Origin: Azospirillum thermophilum
Lineage (GTDB): Bacteria; Pseudomonadota; Alphaproteobacteria; Azospirillales; Azospirillaceae
Assembly (NCBI RefSeq): GCF_003130795.1
Contig: NZ_CP029353.1
Coordinates: 1,689,501-1,753,500 of the forward strand
DNA: 64,000 nt
Direction of reading: 5' to 3'
Position 1 is the first letter of the stretch. Each line of letters starts with the position of its first letter. Made by a program: the position numbers and the translations under genes. The notes beneath the pieces are model-generated. The model saw only the letters and a list, made by a program, of their open reading frames with translations, was not told the origin of the DNA and made no database searches. Shown here piece by piece: positions 1 to 10,196 of the stretch.

Positions 1-129
1 CGCTGACCGCCACCACCTCGATCCGCCGGCCGCAACGCTCGGCGATCAGATCGCCCTGCTGCTCCAGGAGTTTCAGGACGCCGGCACCGACCGTACCGAG
101 ACCGGCGACCGCGATTTTCAGGGACGACG

Positions 130-133
<4 letters not shown>
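1..133 (-). CDS. hom: homoserine dehydrogenase, N-terminal fragment cut by window edge
   Basis: Only the first 44 codons are inside the window. They read a start at 133 (ATG) followed by a Rossmann nucleotide-binding strand with the motif GLGTVGAGVLKLL, which is the NAD(P)-binding loop typical of homoserine dehydrogenase (aspartate-semialdehyde branch to homoserine, for threonine and methionine). The ATG overlaps the TGA of the upstream aminotransferase by four bases (130-133), so the two are translationally coupled. An aminotransferase directly before hom is a common alphaproteobacterial order. The rest of the gene lies left of the window, so the catalytic and ACT domains cannot be checked. 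Confidence 0.85.
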
Positions 134-1401
<1,268 letters not shown>

Positions 1402-1574
1402 GGAGGCTCCGGATCCGTTCCGGCCACGCCAGAAACCACGAAACGCCAGCGGACCGGGACACACGTTCTACCGCCGCGACCCCGCCGATGCGAGGCAAAT
1501 TTCGCAATACCGCCCCCGCAGGATCGGGTGTTGCGCGGATGGGCCGCCCGCTCCCCGGTCGGACGGCCGGGAAG

Positions 1575-1979
1575 TCAGCGCCTGCCCGGCGTCAGGTTGG
1601 GCACGGGCGGCACCGGAATCGGGGTCGGCAGCGTCTCCGGCACGGGCTGGGAGAGCGCCTCCGAATGGTACTTCTGGCCGACGGAGCGGTCGCGGGCCAG
1701 CCTGTCCATCTGGGTCTGGCGCTGCGCCTCGGTCGAGATGTCGGTCGGCCGCGGCGGGACGGTGCCCAGCGTCGGGTAGTCGGGGTTGGTCCCGCTCATG
1801 GCACGGATGGGCGACGGATTGTCGCTGACCGGCGACGGCTCCCCCGTCACCGAGCCGAGAAGCCCGGTATCCAGCGCGCGGTCGCTGCAGGCGCACAGGG
1901 CAAGCGGCAGGAAAACGGCAGCGGATGCAAGACGATGCAATCCCCCGGCGTCACAACGACCCCCTGTACGCTTCCGCAT
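1575..1979 (-). CDS. small proline-rich putative lipoprotein
   Basis: A 134-residue protein starting at the ATG at 1979. Residues 1-30 form a signal peptide with an arginine-rich N-region, a hydrophobic core (AVFLPLALCA) and a lipobox-like LCA-C with C31 as the predicted lipidated cysteine. The mature part is low complexity and proline-rich, with repeats of the form PSPVSDNPSPI and PTPIPVPPVPNL near the end. No enzyme domain is visible. I do not recognise a family; export and lipidation are inferred from the signal. It is divergent from phaC, with about 260 bases between them. Confidence 0.6.
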   Translation of the reverse strand: MRKRTGGRCDAGGLHRLASAAVFLPLALCACSDRALDTGLLGSVTGEPSPVSDNPSPIRAMSGTNPDYPTLGTVPPRPTDISTEAQRQTQMDRLARDRSVGQKYHSEALSQPVPETLPTPIPVPPVPNLTPGRR

Positions 1980-2241
1980 TGTATGATCTCCGTCCTGTAC
2001 CGCGTCGCCGCGCTTGTGCTGCGGGCTGTGAAATGAAATCTTCATGGCTGCGGTGTATGAGGGGCGGCAGCGTCTTGCATATGCCGGAGCAACAGGTTCC
2101 ACCGACTGTTCAGGTTTGACCGACCGCCCACAAGCGCAGGACCCCTTGCACCACCGTTGCCCTGTATAACCGTCCCCTTGCCCCCCAAGAAGCGCAAAAC
2201 GCGCCCAACGCCGATTTCGACTTACAAGAAGGACCGTGCCA

Positions 2242-4040
2242 ATGGCCGAGAACCAGGCCCCCGACGTGAAGCTCCCCGATCCGGTCGAAATGTCGCGCGC
2301 GATGACCCGCATCGCGGAACAGAGCCAGCGCCTCGTCTCTGAGTTCCTGACGCGCCAGACCGCGGACGGCGTCGGCCAGAGGAACCCGGACCCGATGGGC
2401 GTGGGGCATGCCTTCCTCGAGATGACGACGCGCATGATGGCCGACCCGGCCAAGCTGATGCAGGCGCAGATGTCGCTCTGGCAGGACTACCTCACCCTGT
2501 GGCAGCGCACCACCCAGCGCTTCCTGGGCAGGACACCCAGCCGGTGATCACCCCGTCCAAGGAGGACCGGCGCTTCAAGGATTCGGCGTGGGACGAGAAC
2601 ACGCTGTTCGACTTCATCAAGCAGTCCTACCTGCTGTCGGCCCGCTGGATGCAGTCCACCGTCAACCAGGTGGAAGGGCTGGACGACCACACCGCCAAGA
2701 AGGTGGACTTCTACACCCGCCAGTTCGTCGACGCGATGGCGCCCTCCAACTTCGTCATGACGAACCCGGAGGTGCTGCGCACGACGATCGAGACCGGCGG
2801 CGAGAACCTGGTCAAGGGCCTGGAGCACCTGCTGAAGGACCTGGAGCGCGGCAAGGGCGAGCTGCGCATCTCCATGACCGACTATGACGCCTTCGAGGTC
2901 GGCCGCAACGTCGCGGTGACGCCGGGCAAGATCGTCTACCAGAACGACCTGATGCAGCTGATCCAGTACACCCCGACCACGGCGGAGGTGAACAAGCGGC
3001 CGCTGCTGATCGTGCCGCCCTGGATCAACAAGTACTACATCCTCGACCTGCGCGAGAAGAACAGCTTCATCAAGTGGTCGGTGGACCAGGGCCACACGGT
3101 CTTCGTCATCTCCTGGGTCAATCCCGACGAGAAGCTGGCCGCCAAGACCTTCGAAGACTACATGTTCGAGGGTCCGCTGGCCGCGCTGGACGCCATCGAG
3201 AAGGCGACCGGCGAGCGCGAGGTCAACGCCATCGGCTATTGCCTGGGCGGCACGCTGACCGCCTCCACCCTGTCCTACATGGCGGCCAAGAACGACGACC
3301 GGATCAAGTCGGTCACCTTCTTCACCACCATGCTGGACTTCACGGAAGCGGGCGAGCTGTCGGTCTTCATCGACGAGGAGCAGCTCTCCTACATCGAGAG
3401 CCAGATGGCCGAACACGGCTATCTCGACGGCTCGAAGATGGCGACCACCTTCAACATGCTGCGCGCCAACGACCTGATCTGGTCGTTCGTCGTGAACAAC
3501 TACCTGCTGGGCAAGGATCCGTTCCCGTTCGACCTGCTGTACTGGAACAGCGATTCGACCCGCATGCCCGCGGCGATGCACAGCTTCTACCTGCGCAACA
3601 TGTACCAGAAGAACCTGCTGGCGAAGCCGGGCGGGATCACGCTGGGCGGCGTGCCGGTCGACCTCGGCCGGATCAAGACGCCGACCATGTTCCTGTCGGC
3701 GCGCGAGGACCACATCGCGCCGTGGAAGAGCACCTTCGCCGGTGCCAAGCTGCTGGGCGGACCGGTGAAGTTCGTGCTGGCGGCCTCCGGCCACATCGCC
3801 GGCGTCGTCAACCCGCCGGCGGCCGAGAAGTACTGCTACTGGACCACCGACAAGCTGGCGAAGACCCCGGACGAGTGGCTGCCGACCGCCAAGCAGACCC
3901 CCGGCTCCTGGTGGCCGGAGTGGAACAAGTGGGTCTCCAAGTTCGCCGAGGGCAAGGTCCCGGCCCGCGTGCCGGGCAGCGGCGCCCTGCCGGTGATCGA
4001 GGACGCCCCGGGCTCCTACGCCCGCGTCCACATCAGCTGA
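2242..4040 (+). CDS. phaC: class I poly(3-hydroxyalkanoate) synthase PhaC, split by an apparent -1 frameshift
   Basis: Polymerises (R)-3-hydroxyacyl-CoA into PHA storage granules. The N-terminal domain reads from ATG 2242 (AAGGA about 9 bases upstream) to about 2528; from there the protein continues in the -1 frame to 4040. The second frame has the PhaC_N and alpha/beta-hydrolase regions, the lipase-like box GYCLGG with the nucleophile at about C334, the Asp region AREDHIAPW and the His region ASGHIAGVVNPP. One base inserted in GGGC at 2526-2529 (CTG-GGN-CAG-GAC) restores a continuous 599-residue protein, the usual class I length. As written, the first frame stops at 2547. I think this is more likely a base-calling deletion than a real mutation. 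Confidence 0.9.
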
Positions 4041-4068
4041 GGCTCGCCGGTTCGGCGGGGGTGTGGCG

Positions 4069-5544
4069 TCACGCCCCCGCCAGCCCAGCAAGGTCGCGGA
4101 CGGCCGCCGCCAGCGTCTCCTCCCGGTGGGAGGCGAAGCCGAGGACGAGGCCGTTCAGCGTCCGATCCTCCAGACCATAGGCCGACAGCGGCGGACAGAG
4201 CAGTCCCTGCCGCTGCGCCCTTGCGGACAGGTCCCGATCCGGCAGGTCCGGCGGCAGGCGGACCGTGACATGCAGTCCGGCCTCTCCCGGTTCCGGAACG
4301 GCGACGCCGCCCAGATCCCGCCCCAGAGCGTCGAGCATGGCCGCGCGGCGGCCGGCGTAGAGCGTGCGCATCGCCCGCAGGTGCGAGGCGAAATACCCTT
4401 CCGCCAGGAAGCGGTGCAGAGCCGGCTGCGGCACGATGCTGGTGCCGCCGTCGAAGTGCCGCCGCGCCGCCGCGACCGGCTCGACCAGATCGGGCGGCAG
4501 CACCACGTATCCGAGCCGCAGGCCGGGAAACATCACCTTGCTGAAGCTGCCGACATAGATCACCCGCCCTGCCCCGTCGAGGCCTTGCAAGGCGGCGAGC
4601 GGCGGCCCGGCGTAGCGGAACTCGCTGTCGTAATCATCCTCGACGATCCAGGCGTCGTTGGCCGCGGCCCAGTCCAGCAGCTCCAGCCGGCGGCGCAGGC
4701 TCATCGTCACGCCGAGCGGAAACTGGTGCGACGGGGTGACCAGCACCAGCCGGGCGCCGGGGCCGCGCCGGGCGCCTTCCGCCACTACCAGCCCTTCCGC
4801 GTCGACCGGCACCGGGACGAGGCCGGCGCCGGCCCCTTCCAGCGCGGCGCGCGTGCCGGGCCAGCCGGGATCCTCCACCCACACCGTCTCCCCCGGATCG
4901 AGAAGAAGCTGCACCGTGACGGCGAGCCCCTGCTGCGCGCCGGACACGATCATCACCTGCTCCGCCTCGCAGCGGACCGCGCGGACCGCGCGCAGATAGT
5001 CGGCCACCGCCGCCCGCAGCGGGAGATATCCCATCGATTCGGCCTCGACCGCCAGGGTCCGCCCGCCGGTCCGCCAGCTTCGCGCCAGAAGCTGGCCCCA
5101 TAGCGCGAAGGGGAAGGCCCGCCGGTCGGGCGATCCCAAGCCGAAGGGACGGTCCGGACTGTCCCGCCGCAACGGCAGGGAGCGGGTCAGCAGGGCGCCA
5201 CGCGCCGACAGGCCGATGTCCCGCCGGCTGCCGCGCCGCGGCACCGCGCCGTCGGGCGGCGTGTCCGGCAGGGATGCGGCGACGAAGGTGCCGGCCCCCG
5301 CCTTGCCGGTGATGTAGCCTTCGGCGAACAGCGTCTCGTAGGCCGTCACCACGGTGTTGCGCGACAGGCCCCTGTCCCGGGCCAGCGCGCGGGTCGGCGG
5401 CATGCGGTCGCCCGGGCGCAGCCGGCCGTCGACCACGGCCTGCCGCAGGGCAAGATAAAGCTGGCGGTGGAGCGGCTCCGCCCCCTCCCGGTCGAGCGCG
5501 AGAGGGCCCAGGCCGGCAAGCACCGGCTTCGCCTTCCGTCCCAT
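4069..5544 (-). CDS. MocR-family regulator (GntR-type HTH fused to an aminotransferase-like domain)
   Basis: A 491-residue protein. Residues about 15-85 are a winged helix of the GntR type (LHRQLYLALRQAV, LRPGDRMPPTRALA, RNTVVTAYETL). Residues about 110-480 are a fold-type I aminotransferase domain with VEDDYDSEFRY and the PLP-lysine motif YVGSFSKVMFPGLRLGY. MocR/PdxR proteins use PLP as effector and often control vitamin B6 or amino-acid genes. Start ATG 5544 has GGGAGGG upstream. It is transcribed divergently from an FMN-binding pyridoxamine-oxidase-like gene, its likely target. Confidence 0.9.
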   Translation of the reverse strand: MGRKAKPVLAGLGPLALDREGAEPLHRQLYLALRQAVVDGRLRPGDRMPPTRALARDRGLSRNTVVTAYETLFAEGYITGKAGAGTFVAASLPDTPPDGAVPRRGSRRDIGLSARGALLTRSLPLRRDSPDRPFGLGSPDRRAFPFALWGQLLARSWRTGGRTLAVEAESMGYLPLRAAVADYLRAVRAVRCEAEQVMIVSGAQQGLAVTVQLLLDPGETVWVEDPGWPGTRAALEGAGAGLVPVPVDAEGLVVAEGARRGPGARLVLVTPSHQFPLGVTMSLRRRLELLDWAAANDAWIVEDDYDSEFRYAGPPLAALQGLDGAGRVIYVGSFSKVMFPGLRLGYVVLPPDLVEPVAAARRHFDGGTSIVPQPALHRFLAEGYFASHLRAMRTLYAGRRAAMLDALGRDLGGVAVPEPGEAGLHVTVRLPPDLPDRDLSARAQRQGLLCPPLSAYGLEDRTLNGLVLGFASHREETLAAAVRDLAGLAGA

Positions 5545-5569
5545 GCGCACGCCCTCCCGCGCCGTTCGA

Positions 5570-5593
5570 ATTGGACCTGTCGGAAAGCCCAAT
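5570..5593. promoter_or_regulatory. candidate operator in the divergent MocR/PNPOx-like promoter
   Basis: The 120-base divergent intergenic region contains ATTGG at 5570-5574 and its inverted copy CCAAT at 5589-5593, about 19 bases centre to centre. This is the arrangement expected for a dimeric regulator, and the flanking MocR protein is the obvious candidate. No -10/-35 elements were assigned with confidence. Confidence 0.35.
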
Positions 5594-5664
5594 GCGGACC
5601 TTTCTCAGGAACCACTTTGCCGGCCAAGCTGCGGCATCGCAACCGCCCACAGACATGCAGACCC

Positions 5665-6294
5665 ATGACGACAGAGACGTCCGGCACCCGCCTCGCCCCC
5701 ACACCCCGCACCCGCACCGTACGCATGCACGAGCGCGGCCAGTACGACGCCGCCGCCATCCACGCCATCATCGACGAGGCGCCGGTCTGCCACATCGGCT
5801 TCCTCGACGGCACCACCCCCGTGGTGATCCCGACCGTGCCGTGGCGCGTCGGGAACGAGTTGCTGATCCACGGCGCCTCCTCCAGCCGGATGATTCGCCG
5901 GCTGCAGGACGGCGGCGAGTCCTGCGTGACGGTGACGCTGATCGACGGCTGGGTGCTGGCGCGCTCCGCCTTCCACCACTCGGTCAATTACCGCTCGGTG
6001 GTGCTGTTCGGCCGGCCTCGGCTGGTGTCGGAGGAGCGGGAGAAGCGCGCGGCGCTCGACGCGCTGGTCGACAAGATCGAGCCCGGCCGCTCCGCGCGCG
6101 CCCGTCCGGCCAACGCTCAGGAGTTGAAGGCGACGGCCGTGCTGGCCTTCCCGATCGCCGAAGCGTCGGCCAAGGTCCGGTCCGGCCCGCCCTCGGATGA
6201 TCCGGAGGATATGGGGTTGCCGGTGTGGGCCGGGGTGGTTCCGCTGTCGCTGGTCGCCGGCGAACCGGTTCCCGACCCGGCGGCGCAGCGCTGA
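5665..6294 (+). CDS. pyridoxamine 5'-phosphate oxidase-related FMN-binding protein
   Basis: A 209-residue protein with a split-barrel FMN-binding fold of the PNPOx-like/NimA type. The visible core is APVCHIGFLDGTTPVVIPT followed by ELLIHGASSSRMIRRL and VTVTLIDGWVLARSAFHHS, with an NYRSVVLFGRPR strand. Family members are flavin reductases or oxidases and only some act on vitamin B6, so the substrate is unknown. Start ATG 5665 is the first one after the divergent promoter. The divergent MocR-type regulator next door fits a B6-linked stress or salvage function, but that is inference. Confidence 0.85.
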   Translation: MTTETSGTRLAPTPRTRTVRMHERGQYDAAAIHAIIDEAPVCHIGFLDGTTPVVIPTVPWRVGNELLIHGASSSRMIRRLQDGGESCVTVTLIDGWVLARSAFHHSVNYRSVVLFGRPRLVSEEREKRAALDALVDKIEPGRSARARPANAQELKATAVLAFPIAEASAKVRSGPPSDDPEDMGLPVWAGVVPLSLVAGEPVPDPAAQR

Positions 6295-6338
6295 CGCCGG
6301 CGCCCGGCCCGCTCATCCCGGCACGGGCTTATCCGAAA

Positions 6339-6390
6339 ACAAAACGACCGCAGCCGGAGGGCTTGTACCCCGGCTGCGGTCGTTTCTTGT
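6339..6390. terminator. bidirectional Rho-independent terminator
   Basis: A perfect 15-base-pair stem (6342-6356 with 6371-6385, left arm AAACGACCGCAGCCG) sits between the convergent FMN-binding protein and OmpA-family genes. The minus-strand transcript is followed by a TTTTGTTTTC tract and the plus strand by TTTCTTG, so it can serve both genes. Confidence 0.85.
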
Positions 6391-6458
6391 GCCCGGCTGC
6401 GGCCGCCGTCCCGCCATGGCTGACGGGACGGCGGCACGAGGCCATGCGACGCGGCGTC

Positions 6459-7043
6459 TTAGGACGACGGAGCGTTCACGCCGCGCGGCAGGATCTGCGC
6501 ACGACGGTTCGACGGCTCGCGGACGTTCGGGCCGGTCTGGACGAGGAGCTGGGTCTCGCCCTTGCCCTCGGTGGTGATGTTGGCGGCGGCGATGCCCTTC
6601 GACACCAGCGCCTTCTTCACCGCCTCGGCGCGACGGACCGAGAGCTTCTGGTTGTAGGCCGGCGAGCCCGAGGTGTCGGTGTGGCCGACGACGTGGATCC
6701 GGGTGTTGGCACCCTTGCCGATCGCGGTGACGGCGTCGGAGATCACGCGGTCAGCGGCCGGGGTGATGTTCGACTTGTCCCAGTCGAAGAACACCAGGTA
6801 CTCGGTCTGGGCCTTCGGCGCGGCAACCGCGGCCGGAGCGGCAGCGGTGGCCGGGCACGGGAAGCTGCCCTGGTGGATGGCGTAGCCGCCCGAAGCCGTA
6901 CGGACCGGGGTGTTGCCCCAGCCGATGACCGGGTTGCACCACTCACCGGTGCCGGCGCTCTGGGCATTGGCGGCCGACGACAGACCGAACGCAATAACGG
7001 CTGCCGGCACGAGGGCCAGACCAGCGCGAACAATAGTCTTCAT
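6459..7043 (-). CDS. OmpA-family outer membrane/peptidoglycan-associated protein
   Basis: A 194-residue exported protein. It has a signal peptide (residues 1-28, MKTIVRAGLALVPAAVIAFG, cleavage after ANA), a short middle region rich in Ala/Pro, and a C-terminal OmpA/Pal peptidoglycan-binding domain of about 110 residues. The domain shows FFDWDKSNITPAADRVI, the HVVGHTDTSGSPAYNQKLSVRRAEAVKKAL signature in pieces, and a closing SNRRAQI motif. Start ATG 7043 has AAGGGAG upstream. It probably anchors the outer membrane to the cell wall. It ends at a strong shared terminator. Confidence 0.9.
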   Translation of the reverse strand: MKTIVRAGLALVPAAVIAFGLSSAANAQSAGTGEWCNPVIGWGNTPVRTASGGYAIHQGSFPCPATAAAPAAVAAPKAQTEYLVFFDWDKSNITPAADRVISDAVTAIGKGANTRIHVVGHTDTSGSPAYNQKLSVRRAEAVKKALVSKGIAAANITTEGKGETQLLVQTGPNVREPSNRRAQILPRGVNAPSS

Positions 7044-7214
7044 TTGGATCACTCCCTTACAGGAACCCTTCCCTCCGACATTGCCTTCGGAGGGCAAACC
7101 ATTCAAGCCATGCATCCGAGCGCGTGCATGCGGATCAGCACCCGCCGGGACATTTAGTATTGATTGGTGCGCCGACACATCACCGTATTGGCCCCAACCG
7201 TGCTTTTCCTGTCC

Positions 7215-7751
7215 CTATGCGACATCTGCGCCACAGGAATCGCGATAGATTCCAGCGAGTTCGGCGTAACGCCGCGCAGAGACGGGGAAAAACGCCACGT
7301 CCTTTTCCGTCAGTTCCCGAATCGGCCGGGCCGGACTGCCCGCCCACAGCCAACCGCTGCCAACCCGCTTTCCCGGGGTAACCAGGGCGCCGGCGGCGAC
7401 CATCGCCCCCGACTCGACATGGGCGCCATCCATGACGCAGGCCTTCATCCCGATGAAGCAACCGCTCTCCAACGTGCAGGCGTGCAGCAGCGCCATGTGG
7501 CCGACGGTGACGTCGTCGCCGATGTAGGTGCCCTGCCCGTCCTTGGCGACATGGATGACCGTGCCGTCCTGGATGTTGGTGCGTGCGCCGATGCGGATCT
7601 CGTTGACGTCGCCCCGCACGGTGCAGCCGTACCAGATCCCCGTCTCCGGCCCGATCACCACGTCGCCGATGACGACGGCGGTCTCCGCGATGAAGGCGGC
7701 CGGGTCGATGGTCGGCACCACGCCCTGGAAGGCACGGATCAGGCCGGTCAT
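7215..7751 (-). CDS. gamma-type carbonic anhydrase / hexapeptide-repeat protein
   Basis: A 178-residue left-handed beta-helix protein with repeated hexapeptides (VVIGDVVIGPETGIWYG, IRIGARTNIQDGTVIH, YIGDDVTVGHMALLHACTL). The Cam/YrdA-type metal histidines are visible in TVIHV, VGHMALLHA and the surrounding turns. Family members are zinc or iron carbonic anhydrases, though many YrdA/PaaY-like members have low activity. Start ATG 7751. It is followed by the ompA-like gene on the same strand after about 170 bases. Confidence 0.88.
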   Translation of the reverse strand: MTGLIRAFQGVVPTIDPAAFIAETAVVIGDVVIGPETGIWYGCTVRGDVNEIRIGARTNIQDGTVIHVAKDGQGTYIGDDVTVGHMALLHACTLESGCFIGMKACVMDGAHVESGAMVAAGALVTPGKRVGSGWLWAGSPARPIRELTEKDVAFFPVSARRYAELAGIYRDSCGADVA

Positions 7752-7814
7752 CGCACGCTCCTTTCGACAGTGCGGCCCTTCGAGGGCCGGGACGGCAGCA
7801 GGATAGACGCGAAT

Positions 7815-7838
7815 CGGGCCGGGGTGGTTCCCGGCCCG
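7815..7838 (-). terminator. hairpin downstream of argC
   Basis: A 9-base-pair GC stem (7815-7823 with 7830-7838, CGGGCCGGG / CCCGGCCCG) with a 6-base loop lies directly after the argC stop. There is no U tract, so it may be a weak intrinsic terminator or a 3' stabilising hairpin. Confidence 0.45.
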
Positions 7839-7851
7839 GGGCGCCGGTGGC

Positions 7852-8904
7852 TTACGGGAACAGCGGCGCCTGGTTGATGCCGCTCGTCTCGTCGAGCCCC
7901 ATCATGACGTTCATGTTCTGGATGGCCTGTCCGGAGGCGCCCTTCACCAGATTGTCGATCACCGACACGATGATGGCGCCGCGCGGCGTGCGGTCGGCGA
8001 CCACTCCCATCAGCGCGTGGTTGGAGGCCCGGACGTGCCGCGTCGCCGGCACCACACCCGCCGGGGTGACCCCGACGAAGGGTTCGTCGGCGTAGCGCCT
8101 GGCGAGCGTCGCGCGCAGCTCGTCCGCGGTCACGCCCTCGGCCATGCGGACATAGATCGTCGCCATCATCCCCCGGTTCATCGGGACGAGGTGCGGCGTG
8201 AAGGAGACGGTGACCGGCCGGCCGGCGGCCAGCCGCAGTTCCTGCTCGATCTCCGGCATGTGGCGGTGGTGGCCGACGCCATAGGCGTTGAAGCCCTCCG
8301 ACACCTCGCAGAACAGGTTGGCCTGCTTGGCGTCGCGGCCGGCGCCCGACACGCCCGACTTGGCGTCGATGACGATGCCGCCGGGCTCGATCAGACCATC
8401 CATCAGCAGCGGCATGAGCGGCAGCAGCGAGCAGGTGGGGTAGCAGCCGGGGTTGGCGACCACGCGGGCCTTGCGCACGCCCTGCCGGTTGAACTCGGTC
8501 AGGCCGTAGGCGACCTCCTTCTGCAGATCGACCGCCCGGTGCTCATGACCGTACCAGGTTGCGTATTCGGCCGGGTCGGTCAGCCGGAAGTCGGCGGAGA
8601 GATCCACCACCTTCAGGGTCTTCGGCAGACCGGAAACCACCTCCTGCGTGGTGCCGTGCGGCAGCGCGCAGAAGACGAAGTCCAGCCCGTCCCACTTCAC
8701 CTCGTCGATCTTCACCAGATCGGGCAGGCCATAGCCGCCGAGATGGGGGAAGACCTCGGCCATCGGCTTGCCGGCCTGTCGCTCGGCGGTCAGGGCCGCG
8801 ATCTCGACGTTCGGGTGGCGCAGCAGCATGCGCACCAGTTCCGCCCCCGTGTAACCGGAGGCACCCAGGATGCCGACGCGAATCGAAGAGCCGTTGGTGG
8901 CCAT
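7852..8904 (-). CDS. argC: N-acetyl-gamma-glutamyl-phosphate reductase
   Basis: A 350-residue enzyme of arginine biosynthesis that reduces N-acetylglutamyl phosphate to the semialdehyde with NADPH. The N-terminal Rossmann motif GILGASGYTGAELVRMLLRHP is seen in pieces at residues 9-28, and the active-site cysteine is in VANPGCYPTCSLLPL. The conserved KSGVSGAGR and HHRHMPEIEQEL segments follow. Length matches the long form of ArgC. Start ATG 8904. It lies downstream of rplM-rpsI on the same strand, separated by a terminator. Confidence 0.96.
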   Translation of the reverse strand: MATNGSSIRVGILGASGYTGAELVRMLLRHPNVEIAALTAERQAGKPMAEVFPHLGGYGLPDLVKIDEVKWDGLDFVFCALPHGTTQEVVSGLPKTLKVVDLSADFRLTDPAEYATWYGHEHRAVDLQKEVAYGLTEFNRQGVRKARVVANPGCYPTCSLLPLMPLLMDGLIEPGGIVIDAKSGVSGAGRDAKQANLFCEVSEGFNAYGVGHHRHMPEIEQELRLAAGRPVTVSFTPHLVPMNRGMMATIYVRMAEGVTADELRATLARRYADEPFVGVTPAGVVPATRHVRASNHALMGVVADRTPRGAIIVSVIDNLVKGASGQAIQNMNVMMGLDETSGINQAPLFP

Positions 8905-8989
8905 CTGACCTTGTTCCTTCTTGGACGGAGCCGATTGGCTGGTGCCGGTGGATCGAAACCCTTGCAGACAGACGAAGACGGGACAGCGG

Positions 8990-9023
8990 GCAAAAGAAAG
9001 GGGCGCCCCTGCGGGACGCCCCT
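8990..9023 (-). terminator. Rho-independent terminator of rplM-rpsI
   Basis: On the minus strand a 7-base-pair stem AGGGGCG / CGCCCCT (8999-9005 with 9017-9023) is followed by TTTCTTTTG. It lies between the rpsI stop and argC, ending the ribosomal protein operon. Confidence 0.8.
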
Positions 9024-9058
9024 CGCTTGTACCGTATCGATGCGGGGCCGTGTAGGGC

Positions 9059-9544
9059 TTAGCGCTTCGAGAACTGGAAGCTGCGGCGGGCCTTGGCGCG
9101 GCCGTACTTCTTACGCTCGACGACGCGGGCGTCGCGGGTCAGGAAGCCGGCAGCCTTCAGCGGCGGGCGCAGGCCCGGCTCGAAGTAGGTCAGCGCCTTG
9201 GAGATGCCGTGACGGACGGCACCGGCCTGGCCCGACAGGCCGCCACCGGTCACCGTGACGGTGACGTCGAACTGGCCGGCGCGGTCGGTGATGCCGAACG
9301 GCTGGGCGATCATCATGCGCAGCACCGGGCGGGCGAAGTAGACTTCCTGGTCGCGGCCGTTGACGGTGATCTTGCCGGTGCCCGGCTTGATCCACACGCG
9401 GGCGACGGCGTCCTTGCGCTTGCCGGTGGCATAGGCGCGGCCCTGGGCGTCCAGCTTCGGCTGGGCCAGCTCTTCGGAGGCGACCGCGGCGACCGTGCCG
9501 GTGAGGTCCTTCAGGCCGGAGAGGGTGGTGGTGACCTGAGCCAT
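9059..9544 (-). CDS. rpsI: 30S ribosomal protein S9
   Basis: A 161-residue S9 with an alphaproteobacterial N-terminal extension (about 35 residues). The conserved core is [36 protein letters not shown], and the C-terminal [19 protein letters not shown] tail. The lysine/arginine-rich end contacts P-site tRNA in the ribosome. It starts four bases after the rplM stop, so the pair is one operon as in nearly all bacteria. Confidence 0.98.
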   Translation of the reverse strand: MAQVTTTLSGLKDLTGTVAAVASEELAQPKLDAQGRAYATGKRKDAVARVWIKPGTGKITVNGRDQEVYFARPVLRMMIAQPFGITDRAGQFDVTVTVTGGGLSGQAGAVRHGISKALTYFEPGLRPPLKAAGFLTRDARVVERKKYGRAKARRSFQFSKR

Positions 9545-9548
9545 TGGA

Positions 9549-10013
9549 TTACGCGCTCCGCTTGTTCTTCGGGTTCATCGCGCCGACATCCAGCGCGACC
9601 GGCTGCTGAGCCTCGTGCGGGTGGGCGGTACCCTTGTAGACCCGCAGGTTCGACATCTGCTTGCGGCCGAGCGGCCCGCGCGGGATCATGCGCTCCACGG
9701 CCTTCTCGATGACCCGCTCCGGGTACTTGCCGTCGAGGATCTGGCCCTTCGAACGGCCCTTGATGCCGCCCGGATAGCCGGTATGCCAGTAGAAGAAGTC
9801 GGCGTTGCGCTTGTTGCCGGTCAGCTTGACCTTCTCCGCGTTGATCACGACGACGTTGTCGCCGCAATCCATGTGCGGGGTGAAGGTCGGCTTGTTCTTA
9901 CCGCGCAGGATGTTCGCCAGGATGCTGGCGAGCCGGCCGAGAACGAGGCCGTCGGCGTCGACGACGTACCACTTCTTCTCGATATCGGACGGCTTCAGAT
10001 TGAAGGTCTTCAT
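9549..10013 (-). CDS. rplM: 50S ribosomal protein L13
   Basis: A 154-residue L13. It starts [20 protein letters not shown] at ATG 10013 and has the conserved [15 protein letters not shown] and [12 protein letters not shown] segments, then [10 protein letters not shown] and MIPRGPLGR. An additional 48 in-frame residues upstream are not part of the family. A good promoter sits about 70-95 bases upstream, and rpsI follows after four bases. Confidence 0.98.
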   Translation of the reverse strand: MKTFNLKPSDIEKKWYVVDADGLVLGRLASILANILRGKNKPTFTPHMDCGDNVVVINAEKVKLTGNKRNADFFYWHTGYPGGIKGRSKGQILDGKYPERVIEKAVERMIPRGPLGRKQMSNLRVYKGTAHPHEAQQPVALDVGAMNPKNKRSA

Positions 10014-10080
10014 CGCCACACTCGTTGAGAGAATCACAGATCGGCGGACCGCCGAATCCGGAGGCGCCGAAGCGGCCGGT

Positions 10081-10109
10081 TTTCTAGGGGCAAACCGGCA
10101 CGCTGTCAA
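10081..10109 (-). promoter_or_regulatory. sigma-70 type promoter of rplM-rpsI
   Basis: On the minus strand TTGACA (10104-10109) and TAGAAA (10081-10086) are separated by exactly 17 bases, a near-consensus housekeeping promoter about 70 bases upstream of rplM. The AT-rich stretch upstream of the -35 (around 10110-10160) could act as an UP element. Confidence 0.75.
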
Positions 10110-10196
10110 CGGCAAAAATTCTCGTTCAATATCAGAGGATTGCGAATACGGTATCATTATACCGCGAAGGCAGAGGCCTTGATATCAAAGGACTTT

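Noticed and set aside
2500..2560. programmed ribosomal frameshifting in phaC
   Set aside because: The same kind of one-base loss occurs in four unrelated genes at G/C runs; a shared base-calling error is simpler than five recoding events.
2487..4091. long open frame opposite phaC
   Set aside because: It reads His/Arg/Ala-rich noise typical of antisense frames in high-GC genes, and phaC on the other strand has full family motifs.
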